From Pedobacter sp. UBA1654 (GTDB taxonomy: Bacteria; Bacteroidota; Bacteroidia; Sphingobacteriales; Sphingobacteriaceae): a stretch of DNA of 6,885 nucleotides. Both the position numbers and the translations under genes were made by a program. Shown here one piece after another: positions 1 to 6,476 of the stretch. The notes under the pieces are model-generated. The model did no database searches and was not told the DNA's origin. It saw nothing but the letters and a program-made list of their open reading frames with translations. The DNA lies in assembly GCA_002320935.1 (NCBI GenBank), contig DCLG01000091.1, positions 33,210 to 40,094 of the forward strand, in the 5' to 3' direction. How positions within the stretch are numbered: position 1 is the first letter of the stretch; each line of letters starts with the position of its first letter.

Positions 1-1
1 C

Positions 2-718
2 ATCGCAAAAGATCTGCGCCGCAAGGATTTCGACGAACGTAAGGTGCTTGCCATATGTGTACAGGTGATGCAGAAAACGCTCATCCGAATAGGCAACGAA
101 TCATACAAGGATCTATATGGTACTTACGGCCTGAGTACCTTAAGGGATAAACATGCGAAGTTTACAGATGATAAACTCACATTGAGTTTTATTGGTAAAA
201 AAGGCGTGAAACATGATGTCAGCCTGACTGATAGATCCCTGATCAAACTGGTAAAGAAATGTAAGGAGATTCCCGGGCAGGAGTTATTCCAGTTTTACAA
301 TAAAGATGGGGAACGCCGGTCGGTTGACTCCGGAAAAATCAACAATTACATTAAAGAAATTACGGGAGCAGATTTTACGGCTAAAGATTTCCGGACCTGG
401 GGTGGTACACTGGAGGCTTTAAGGCAACTGTCCATTTGTACGGCAGATCCGATTGAGGTGATTAAGAAAAAAAAAGTTGTGGTGCAGGTGTTGGATTGCG
501 TAGCGGGTAAGCTTGGAAATACCCGTGCCGTTTGCAAAAGCTCCTATGTGTATCCATTACTTTTAGAAGCTTTTGAAAACGATCAGTTGGGTAAGTATCT
601 GAAGAAGATACACCGTGAAAAACCAAACTCCATCACTGCGATGGAGAATGATGAAAAGGTACTTATGAAATTTTTAAAACAGGCGCAACGGGACATTAAG
701 AAGCGGGAGGCGTCTTAA
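2..718 (+). CDS. Type IB DNA topoisomerase (poxvirus-like bacterial family), C-terminal catalytic part; 5' end outside window
   Basis: Relaxes supercoiled DNA by cutting one strand through a 3'-phosphotyrosyl intermediate, without ATP or metal. The open frame has no stop back to base 2 and reads IAKDLRRKDFDERKVLAICV at the edge, so the GTG at 44 is not the true start; roughly the N-terminal third is missing. The catalytic residues can be aligned with those of vaccinia topoisomerase. The Arg of RIGNESY (codon at 86) matches Arg130, the Lys of FIGKKG matches Lys167, the Arg of KDFRTWG matches Arg223, and the Tyr of KSSYVYP (codon 545-547) matches the nucleophile Tyr274. The His265 position is Asn, in LGNTRAVC, as known for bacterial members. 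About 56 residues follow the tyrosine, which fits a complete C terminus. The last 23 bp overlap the opposing small ORF. The family assignment is firm; its cellular role beside the main topoisomerases is not shown by this sequence. Confidence 0.95.
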   Translation: MAKDLRRKDFDERKVLAICVQVMQKTLIRIGNESYKDLYGTYGLSTLRDKHAKFTDDKLTLSFIGKKGVKHDVSLTDRSLIKLVKKCKEIPGQELFQFYNKDGERRSVDSGKINNYIKEITGADFTAKDFRTWGGTLEALRQLSICTADPIEVIKKKKVVVQVLDCVAGKLGNTRAVCKSSYVYPLLLEAFENDQLGKYLKKIHREKPNSITAMENDEKVLMKFLKQAQRDIKKREAS

Positions 719-719
719 T
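695..719. terminator. Candidate bidirectional hairpin terminator between the topoisomerase gene and the small ORF
   Basis: ATTAAGA (695-701) and TCTTAAT (713-719) are perfect inverted repeats. After one A/G mismatch, GC (703-704) pairs with GC (710-711), leaving a 5-nt GGGAG loop. The left arm holds the stop codon of the minus-strand ORF and the right arm holds the topoisomerase stop. No long T-tract follows on either strand. Part of the symmetry is built in, because TAA stops on opposite strands are reverse complements. The terminator role is inferred. Confidence 0.35.
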
Positions 720-911
720 CGGATTGACAGGTTGTTCGTCAGTACCTTTGCGTTTAGCAGGGCCAGACATGTCTGCTTCCTCCGCCTGGTAGTCTTTGTC
801 CTCTGGCTGCACAACAGCATGGTCTGATGACGGAGCACCCTCTTTAGGTACTTCTTCCTGATAATTGCTGTCCGGTCTCTCGTTCGTTTTTTTCGGCGTG
901 TCGTTATTCAT
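696..911 (-). CDS. Small hydrophilic, probably disordered protein of unknown function (71 aa)
   Basis: I do not recognise a family. The predicted protein has 10 prolines, 15 acidic and 9 basic residues, and no Leu, Phe, Trp or Cys. It therefore has no hydrophobic core, signal peptide or membrane segment and should be intrinsically disordered. The ATG at 911 lies 9 nt downstream of the NamZ stop on the same strand, which suggests cotranscription and possibly translational coupling; a weak purine stretch (AAGCAAGA) precedes it. Its last 23 bp overlap the end of the topoisomerase gene. Supporting a real gene are the clean ATG, the tight operon-like spacing, and the absence of any other gene in the roughly 200 bp between the topoisomerase and NamZ stops. 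Against it are its small size and lack of known motifs. No function should be assigned. Confidence 0.6.
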   Translation of the reverse strand: MNNDTPKKTNERPDSNYQEEVPKEGAPSSDHAVVQPEDKDYQAEEADMSGPAKRKGTDEQPVNPIKTPPAS

Positions 912-920
912 AATTCTTGC

Positions 921-2189
921 TTAAGGGTATAGTAAATACTTCAGTCGCATTTGTTTGTAGGCACTTAGTCCAGGTTCCCAGCTTGCTCTGATCTCTTTTT
1001 CAGACTTCCCTGCTATGATTTGCTGTTTAAGTGAAGTTACACCTGCCAGCTTATCAAACACCACCATCTCTTTGCTCAGTTTATTGTTAAAGAAGTCCGC
1101 TTTGTTCGGATAAGCCTTGTACAAATCAATTAACCACTTAAGCTTTAACGTTTTTTCTTTTCTAATGTTTTCAATGTCGTATTCACGCAAATCAATTCCG
1201 TAACAGGCTTTATCCATGTGTAATGGTGTTTCAGCCATGCCTTTGATGCTTTTAGGTGTGAAGGAGAACTTGTATTTACCTTTCAATGCTGGTGCACCCA
1301 GAACTGTGAACGGGAACATGGTGCCGCGACCCTGACTAACATAGGTACCTTCAAAAAGACATACTGTAGGATAAAGCATGATTGATTGTTGTGTATTCAG
1401 GTTTGGAGAAGGCTTTACTGGAAGTTCATAAGGCATATCGTGATTGTAGTTTGCAACCTTGATGATGTTGATTTTACATTTAGCCTTGTTTTTCATCCAG
1501 CCTTCGCCGTTAAGCATTTGCGCATATTCGCCTACCGTTAGGCCGTGTACAATTGGGATCGGTTGAAGTCCAATGCCCGATACCAATGATGGATCCAGAA
1601 TTGGCCCGTCTATGTAGAAGCCGTTGGGATTTGGCCTGTCCAGGATCAGCAGTTCCTTATCGTTTTCGGCACAAGCCTCCATAACATGCTGCAAGGTATT
1701 GATATAGGTATAAAATCTTACCCCCACATCCTGAATATCAAAGATCATGACGTCAACATCTGCCAGGTCTTCCTTTGTAGGCTTTTGGTGTTTTCCATAC
1801 AACGATACTGCTTTGATGCCGGTTTTGGTATCCACATCATCATCAACCTTTACGCCGGCACTTGCGTTTCCACGAAAGCCATGCTCAGGTCCGAAGATCT
1901 TTACAATTTTTACACCTAACGATAAAAGGCTGTCTACCGAAGTTTGATTGCCAATGATGGATGTTGGGTTTACCACCATACCAACTCTTTTGCCTTTCAG
2001 TAACGGGAGGTAGAGCTCCGTCTGCTCTGCACCGGTACGAATGCCCGCAGTATTGTCGTCATTATCCATAACAGCTGATTGTGTTTGCTGTGCAGGACCG
2101 GTGGTTTGTTTTTCAGGTGTATTCCCGCAGGTTTTAAATGCGCTCAGTGCGATGCTTAGGTTTAAAAGGCAGCAAAGGGTAATCTTCAT
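921..2189 (-). CDS. namZ: Exo-beta-N-acetylmuramidase NamZ family protein (DUF1343, GH171), exported
   Basis: Members of this family (Bacillus subtilis YbbC/NamZ and the Tannerella forsythia enzymes) remove MurNAc from the non-reducing ends of peptidoglycan fragments, feeding cell-wall recycling. The 422-aa protein starts with a signal-like stretch (hydrophobic about residues 4-17). A polar linker rich in Gln, Thr and Asp runs to about residue 57. The family domain then starts at LLKGKRVGMVVNPT. Conserved blocks include GPEHGFRG (100-107, Glu102 a likely catalytic acid), FDIQDVGVRFYTY (150-162), LDRPNPNG (183-190), PSPNLN (260-265) and LFEGTYVSQGRGT (278-290). The domain looks full length. 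A Cys at residue 21 could be a lipoprotein acylation site, but the preceding FKT is a poor lipobox, so it may instead be a soluble periplasmic protein. The ATG at 2189 is chosen because it supplies the signal peptide. It probably heads a two-gene unit with the small ORF downstream. Substrate is inferred from the family. Confidence 0.93.
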   Translation of the reverse strand: MKITLCCLLNLSIALSAFKTCGNTPEKQTTGPAQQTQSAVMDNDDNTAGIRTGAEQTELYLPLLKGKRVGMVVNPTSIIGNQTSVDSLLSLGVKIVKIFGPEHGFRGNASAGVKVDDDVDTKTGIKAVSLYGKHQKPTKEDLADVDVMIFDIQDVGVRFYTYINTLQHVMEACAENDKELLILDRPNPNGFYIDGPILDPSLVSGIGLQPIPIVHGLTVGEYAQMLNGEGWMKNKAKCKINIIKVANYNHDMPYELPVKPSPNLNTQQSIMLYPTVCLFEGTYVSQGRGTMFPFTVLGAPALKGKYKFSFTPKSIKGMAETPLHMDKACYGIDLREYDIENIRKEKTLKLKWLIDLYKAYPNKADFFNNKLSKEMVVFDKLAGVTSLKQQIIAGKSEKEIRASWEPGLSAYKQMRLKYLLYP

Positions 2190-2234
2190 CTTGTGGTTTT
2201 TAAATAATATACTTTAATTCGGAATGTTATCAGC

Positions 2235-2265
2235 ATTTTTGCTAAGGTAATCATATTGCAAAAAT
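2235..2265. repeat. 8-bp inverted repeat in the divergent namZ/permease spacer, next to the TTG start
   Basis: ATTTTTGC (2235-2242) and GCAAAAAT (2258-2265) are perfect inverted repeats separated by 15 nt, and the right arm ends at the base before the TTG start of the permease gene. The AAGG at 2244-2247, the only Shine-Dalgarno-like sequence, lies in the loop, 18 nt from the start, which is too far for usual use. The site could be an operator between divergent genes or an mRNA hairpin at the translation start. The rest of the 76-nt spacer (2190-2265) is AT-rich; I see no clear TAnnTTTG element on either strand. Confidence 0.4.
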
Positions 2266-3498
2266 TTGAACACAGAATATTTCATTGCCCGGCGCATCGC
2301 TATAAAGTCTGAACGTACGTTCTCTAAGCTGATTGTTCGCATCGCCATATCCGGTGTTATGCTCAGTCTTGCAGTTATGATGCTTTCAATAGCCATCATT
2401 AAGGGCTTTAAAACTGAAATTCAGGAGAAGGTAAGAGGTTATGTTGGAGACATCCGTATCTATAAGCTCGACCTGAATAACTCATTTGAGCTGTCTCCCT
2501 TTGTACCTGAAGCAAAGACCTATGCCGACTTGAAGTCCAATAAGGATGTTGTTTATTTTCAGCCCTATGCTACCAAACCAGCTATTATTTCCGCCAATGA
2601 AGAGATTGAAGGCATCAACTTCAAGGGCGTAGATAGTACCTACAATTGGGATTACCTGAAACGACATCTGGTAAGTGGTAAAGTGCTCGACTTCTCTGAT
2701 CCTGCAAAGACGAGCACGCAGATCATGATCTCGCAGTTTACGGCGAATCGCCTCAAACTTAAAGTAGGCGATAATTTCAAGATGCATTTTCTGATGCAGG
2801 ATAGTAATCAACCGCCCAGACCAAGACCCTTCAAAATCGTAGGTATTTATTCGATCGGAGTAGATGAAGTGGATAAAAGCTTTGTACTGGGGGATCTGAA
2901 CCTGATCCGTAGATTGAACAAATGGGCCCCGGATGAAGTTGGAGGAATTGAGATCCGCGTAAAGAAGTTTAATGAGCTCGACCACGTGACCGACGAGATT
3001 TATGAGAACCTTGAAATGAAGCTGAAGGCGGAAACTGTGACGGCATACTTCCCAAATATTTTCACCTGGCTGTCATTACTGGATGTAAATACCAAAGTCC
3101 TCCTGATCCTCATGATGACCGTTGGCGTGATCAACATGATCACTGCGCTGTTGATCATGATTTTAGAAAGAACAAACATGATTGGTATGTTGAAAGCTTT
3201 CGGGATGACCAATTACAGCATTATGAAGGTGTTTCTTTATAATGCTATGTACCTGGTTGGATTCGGATTGCTGCTCGGCAATATACTGGGGCTGGGTTTA
3301 GGTTTTCTGCAAAAATACACCCACGTTTTCCGGTTGGAACAAGGGTCATATTACCTTTCCTATGTGCCGGTCGAACTTCAGTTCATGGACGTTTTTATGC
3401 TGAATGTCGCTACCTTGGTAATATGTCTTATCGTCCTGGTTTTACCTTCGCTGCTGGTCAGCAAGATTTCACCATTAAAGGCCATCAGGTTTAAGTAG
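2266..3498 (+). CDS. FtsX/LolC-LolE-type ABC transporter permease
   Basis: Inner-membrane subunit of an ABC complex of the lipoprotein-releasing (LolCDE)/MacB superfamily. These complexes use ATP to move lipoproteins or transmit force across the envelope rather than to pump small molecules. The 410-aa protein has the expected plan: a short cytoplasmic N terminus with FIARRIAIKSERTFSKL, TM1 about residues 22-47, a large periplasmic MacB-like core domain about 49-272, then three TMs at about 275-300, 322-347 and 374-399. ERTNMIGMLKAFGMTN (301-316) matches the conserved coupling-helix segment that contacts the ATPase. The C-terminal SPLKAIRFK is also typical. The TTG at 2266 is the only workable start: a stop lies in frame at 2248 and the next Met is inside TM1. 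No LolD-like ATPase gene lies in the window, so the partner must be encoded elsewhere. The gene ends inside the opposing glycosyltransferase gene, a 24-bp overlap. Which superfamily branch it belongs to is less certain. Confidence 0.92.
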   Translation: MNTEYFIARRIAIKSERTFSKLIVRIAISGVMLSLAVMMLSIAIIKGFKTEIQEKVRGYVGDIRIYKLDLNNSFELSPFVPEAKTYADLKSNKDVVYFQPYATKPAIISANEEIEGINFKGVDSTYNWDYLKRHLVSGKVLDFSDPAKTSTQIMISQFTANRLKLKVGDNFKMHFLMQDSNQPPRPRPFKIVGIYSIGVDEVDKSFVLGDLNLIRRLNKWAPDEVGGIEIRVKKFNELDHVTDEIYENLEMKLKAETVTAYFPNIFTWLSLLDVNTKVLLILMMTVGVINMITALLIMILERTNMIGMLKAFGMTNYSIMKVFLYNAMYLVGFGLLLGNILGLGLGFLQKYTHVFRLEQGSYYLSYVPVELQFMDVFMLNVATLVICLIVLVLPSLLVSKISPLKAIRFK

Positions 3499-5031
3499 TG
3501 CCCTTCGTTCCTCATCTAAAAATTTTCTGATGTCTGCTTTTGGCTGCTCCAGAATATAGATCTCAGTTTTATACTCCCTGGCATATTTATTATCTATCTG
3601 CCCGGCCAAATGCACTTTGTTAAATAAAGCATACTCACCTTCCAGCCGACCTGGATCATTATTGAATTCTTTTATCCTAATAATGGTTTTAACAGGTTCA
3701 TCTTTGTACCAGTTGATGTAATCAGCATTGAAAGATTGCGCACGGTATCCTTTATTTTTCTTGTAGTAATTAATGGCTCCAGCCTGACCATAGTTGTCGC
3801 AGAAAACAATTAAAGAATGCTTATCAGGTATACTTGCATAAACACTATCTACTTCCGCTGCAAGTTCTTTCCAGCCCAGCATATCTGCAAAATCTTGAGA
3901 GAGTATATATTCCTTGCCATCTTCCCAGCGGTGCATTTTTCCAGTCCGAAGCGCTGTCTGTCCGAAGCCTTCGGGCGTGTAGATCGGGAAGGCCGCTTCA
4001 ACTACAGGGATGAACACGAGCAATGGAATAAACAGGCAAATAGGTCTGATGTATCTGCGCCTATCTTTATCTAATGCTTTTTCGAGGTATACAGATCCAA
4101 ATGCAAGTAGAACAGGGTATAAGCCGATGGCGTAATAGCTCTTCGCACGAAAATACAGGAACAGCAGCGTCGTAAACAGGAAAGAGAAAAACACAAACCT
4201 GTACTGTTTGAAGGGCTTATAAAGTATCAAGGAAACCAAACCGGCGATTAACACGAAAATGCTGCCTGCAAAATATAGAACCTGATCGGTTAAGTAATCG
4301 CTCAGACGTACATTCACGAGCTGCGTGCGCCTTAGCTCCTTCATGTGTCTGATCACCGGGAAGTCGTGTTGGACCTGCCAGAATAGGTTAGGCAGGATTA
4401 GGAGCAAGGCGATTCCGACCGCAATGTAGAAATCCCTTTTCAGGACCAGCTTATGCTGTCCGGTGATCAAAAGTGCTGGTAGCGTTCCCAGCAGCAGAAA
4501 CAGAACATTGTATTTATTTAAAAATCCAATCGCGAAGGCTGCACCAAGCAACCACAACCATTTCGCAGCTCCTGTACTAATGTATCTGATGAGCAGGAAG
4601 TACATCAGCGTCCAACTTAGCACATCAAAAGAATTGGGCTGATAAAGAATATTGAGGCGACTGACCACTGAGAAAGTAACTGCAATTACGCCCAGGAGTA
4701 ATGCGAAGGCGCCGCCTTTAAGTGTTTCGATGATCTTCCAAACCAAAACCGTGGTGATCGCACCAAATAGCGCTGGAAAGAACTTCACCCAGAAAGCGGA
4801 ATTGCCTAAGGCTTTTATGATCCATGATATCCAGGAGGTAAATGGTGGAACGGAGGTGTAACCCCATGCAAGATGATTAGCCTGATCCAGATGAAGATAT
4901 TCATCCCGCTGTAGATCATAAACAGGATGAATTAAAACATACATCAAGATAAACTTTAGTAGAATAAAACCGAATAGCAGAAGGTTCCTTTTTAAAGGTG
5001 TAGTTAAATTGTTAAGTATCGGTATTTCCAT
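3475..5031 (-). CDS. GT39-family (PMT/ArnT-like) membrane glycosyltransferase
   Basis: Integral membrane GT-C transferase expected to move a sugar from a polyprenyl-phosphate donor to an envelope acceptor; donor and acceptor cannot be read from sequence. The 518-aa protein has a first TM at about residues 17-35. An acidic first periplasmic loop follows, with YDLQRDEYLHLDQANHLAWG (38-57); the DE pair at 43-44 fits the GT-C metal/donor motif. VPPF (61-64) matches the family's conserved PP. About nine or ten more TMs extend to about residue 347, including the FRAKSYYAIGLYPVL segment (294-308). A soluble C-terminal domain (about 385-500) carries GWKELAAEVDSVYASIP and NYGQAGAINYYKK, both typical of this bacterial group. 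The ATG at 5031 is preceded by only a weak AGG. The 3' end overlaps the convergent permease gene by 24 bp, and the 5' end faces the DEAD-box gene across 137 nt. I found no promoter consensus for it. Confidence 0.9.
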   Translation of the reverse strand: MEIPILNNLTTPLKRNLLLFGFILLKFILMYVLIHPVYDLQRDEYLHLDQANHLAWGYTSVPPFTSWISWIIKALGNSAFWVKFFPALFGAITTVLVWKIIETLKGGAFALLLGVIAVTFSVVSRLNILYQPNSFDVLSWTLMYFLLIRYISTGAAKWLWLLGAAFAIGFLNKYNVLFLLLGTLPALLITGQHKLVLKRDFYIAVGIALLLILPNLFWQVQHDFPVIRHMKELRRTQLVNVRLSDYLTDQVLYFAGSIFVLIAGLVSLILYKPFKQYRFVFFSFLFTTLLFLYFRAKSYYAIGLYPVLLAFGSVYLEKALDKDRRRYIRPICLFIPLLVFIPVVEAAFPIYTPEGFGQTALRTGKMHRWEDGKEYILSQDFADMLGWKELAAEVDSVYASIPDKHSLIVFCDNYGQAGAINYYKKNKGYRAQSFNADYINWYKDEPVKTIIRIKEFNNDPGRLEGEYALFNKVHLAGQIDNKYAREYKTEIYILEQPKADIRKFLDEERRALLKPDGL

Positions 5032-5041
5032 GCCTGATTTG

Positions 5042-5118
5042 ACCTGCAGCTTTGAAAAATGTTACAGGTAGAAGCCCAGGACTTGCCATCAACTTAAGCT
5101 GCTTATATTACCTGCAGC
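5042..5118. repeat. Paired ACCTGCAGC direct repeats and a short palindrome in the divergent spacer
   Basis: ACCTGCAGC occurs at 5042-5050 and again at 5110-5118, 68 bp apart, within the 137-nt spacer between the glycosyltransferase and DEAD-box genes. Each copy contains the palindrome CTGCAG. Between them lies TAAGCTGCTTA (5095-5105), an 11-bp palindrome around a central T. The spacing is near 6.5 helical turns. They could be paired regulator sites, but nine-base repeats also arise by chance. Confidence 0.25.
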
Positions 5119-5137
5119 GATAGTTGGCAGAATTGTG

Positions 5138-5145
5138 TAATTTTG
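5138..5145 (+). promoter_or_regulatory. Bacteroidota-type -7 promoter element for the DEAD-box gene
   Basis: TAATTTTG matches the Bacteroidota sigma-ABfr -7 consensus TAnnTTTG at every defined base. It ends 23 nt before the GTG start, so transcription from about 5150-5153 would give a leader of some 16-19 nt containing the purine-rich AAAGAAAGAAG before the start codon. No convincing -33 TTTG lies at the usual distance; a TTG at 5124-5126 is too close. Confidence 0.5.
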
Positions 5146-5168
5146 CAGAATATTAAAAAGAAAGAAGC

Positions 5169-6476
5169 GTGTCGTTAGAGAAATTAAAATTAAGTAAGTC
5201 GCTGGTAATTGCCATGACTGATGCAGGATACCTTACACCAAAGGCCATTCAACTAAAAGCCATGTCGAGAATACTTGGTGGTCAGGATATCATTGCGGTT
5301 GCACCGGAGAAATCCGGTAAAACGACGACCTATGTACTAGGTGTTTTAATGCGATTGAAGTATACAAAAGACGATGCGCCGAAAGTTCTGATTTTAGTGG
5401 CAGACAAGGACCGTGCAATTGCAGTTATCGACCAGTTTGTTTCCTTAAGTAAGAACCGTGACCTGAATATAATGGGTCTTTACGGTACGGGAGGAACAGA
5501 CGCTGAGGTGAGTGAACTTGCTTTAGGCGTTGATATTGTTGTAGCAACCCCAACCAGAGCCAGAGCAGTTTACCTGAAACTGGGGCTGAATTTGAGCAAA
5601 CTGCAGACTTTTATTGTGGATGATGCCGACCTGATCGTTAAGCAGGGCATGCAGTTGCCGGTAGCGGAGCTGGCCCGTAGCGCCGGAAAATGCCAGCACC
5701 TGGTGTTTACTGAAGTGGTACATGACAAGTTGTACAAGCTTACCGATCAGTTCATGAATTTCCCAACTTTGCTCGAAGTAGAAGAATTTGAAAACGATCA
5801 GACTGAAGTGGTAACCCAGTTGCTTTATCAGGTTCCGAACTATAAAACCAAGGTAAATCTCCTGCATTATCTGTTACGGGATGACGAGGTATTTAGCAAA
5901 GTTGTTGTATTTGTAAATACGCGCTTAAATACACAAAAGCTTGTAAAGAGCCTGGAGAGTCAAAGAGAAGGTGAATTTTCGATGTTGAAGCCTTTACACT
6001 TTGATGAGAACGGATTCGACGAGTTTGATGATTTCAAGGCGGAACCTGCAGCACGAGTGATTGTGGTGGCAAATGAGGGAGCGCCGGAGCTGGATTTATC
6101 AGGTATTCCATTCATCTTCCACTTCGAAGTGCCTGAGGAAAAAGAAACGTTCCTAAGCCGGATCATCAAGGATCAGGATGGAGAAGATGAAGTGGTATCC
6201 ATTACCTTCGCTACGGATCTGGAGCTTGGCCAGATCAGGAAAATTGAACAATCCATCGGACAGAAGATGGAAGTGCTCGATTTGCCTGAAGACATCCTGA
6301 TTGACAAAACGAGTAAACCAAAAAAGCCGCTAAATAAAAATATGGTATCTGGCGAGCAAGAAGTATCTCCGTCAGGGGGTGGGGCTTTCCATGATAAGAA
6401 AGAAAGCAATGCGAAAAATTATAACCTCGGCATTGGCCAGAAATTAAAGATGAATATGAAGAAGAAGCACAGTTAG
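5169..6476 (+). CDS. Degenerate DEAD-box RNA helicase-like protein
   Basis: The 435-aa protein has the two-RecA-domain order of DEAD-box RNA helicases but altered motifs. Domain 1 has a Q-motif-like segment with Gln28 (GYLTPKAIQ). Its Walker A is APEKSGKT (45-52), where the usual first Gly is Lys48 but Lys51 and Thr52 remain. It also has ATPTR (126-130) in place of TPGR. Motif II reads VDDAD (150-154), with Asp for the catalytic Glu, and motif III is FTEV (180-183) instead of SAT. Domain 2 keeps motif IV (VFVNTR, 247-252). Motif V reads ANEGAPELD (301-309), without the Arg-Gly of RGxD, and motif VI reads SRIIKDQDG (330-338) instead of HRIGRTGR, without the arginine finger. A basic low-complexity tail (about 380-435) could bind RNA. 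The GTG at 5169 is preferred because the next Met (16) would remove the helix before the Q motif. The frame is intact, so this is divergence rather than decay. Classical unwinding is doubtful; nucleotide or RNA binding is plausible. Confidence 0.88.
   Translation: MSLEKLKLSKSLVIAMTDAGYLTPKAIQLKAMSRILGGQDIIAVAPEKSGKTTTYVLGVLMRLKYTKDDAPKVLILVADKDRAIAVIDQFVSLSKNRDLNIMGLYGTGGTDAEVSELALGVDIVVATPTRARAVYLKLGLNLSKLQTFIVDDADLIVKQGMQLPVAELARSAGKCQHLVFTEVVHDKLYKLTDQFMNFPTLLEVEEFENDQTEVVTQLLYQVPNYKTKVNLLHYLLRDDEVFSKVVVFVNTRLNTQKLVKSLESQREGEFSMLKPLHFDENGFDEFDDFKAEPAARVIVVANEGAPELDLSGIPFIFHFEVPEEKETFLSRIIKDQDGEDEVVSITFATDLELGQIRKIEQSIGQKMEVLDLPEDILIDKTSKPKKPLNKNMVSGEQEVSPSGGGAFHDKKESNAKNYNLGIGQKLKMNMKKKHS

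Noticed and set aside
44..718. GTG at 44 as the start of a short 224-aa topoisomerase
   Set aside because: The frame stays open to the window edge with family-like residues before it, so the gene simply begins outside the window.
2190..2234. Promoter elements for namZ or the permease gene
   Set aside because: Only partial matches to TAnnTTTG exist here (for example TACTTTAA on the plus strand), which are expected by chance in AT-rich sequence.
2482..2985. A 167-codon open frame on the minus strand inside the permease gene
   Set aside because: It lies wholly antisense to a well-supported gene and its translation shows no domain or signal peptide. It is best explained as a codon-bias shadow.
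3470..3500. Weak inverted repeat at the permease/glycosyltransferase overlap (CAC/GTG outside TTAAA/TTTAA)
   Set aside because: The stem is only 5 bp plus 3 bp around an unequal internal loop, and is AT-rich with a 10-nt loop. It is too weak to call a terminator, though it sits at the same kind of junction as the two hairpins reported.
5523..5867. A 114-codon minus-strand open frame inside the DEAD-box gene
   Set aside because: It is fully antisense to motifs of the DEAD-box fold, with no recognisable domain of its own.
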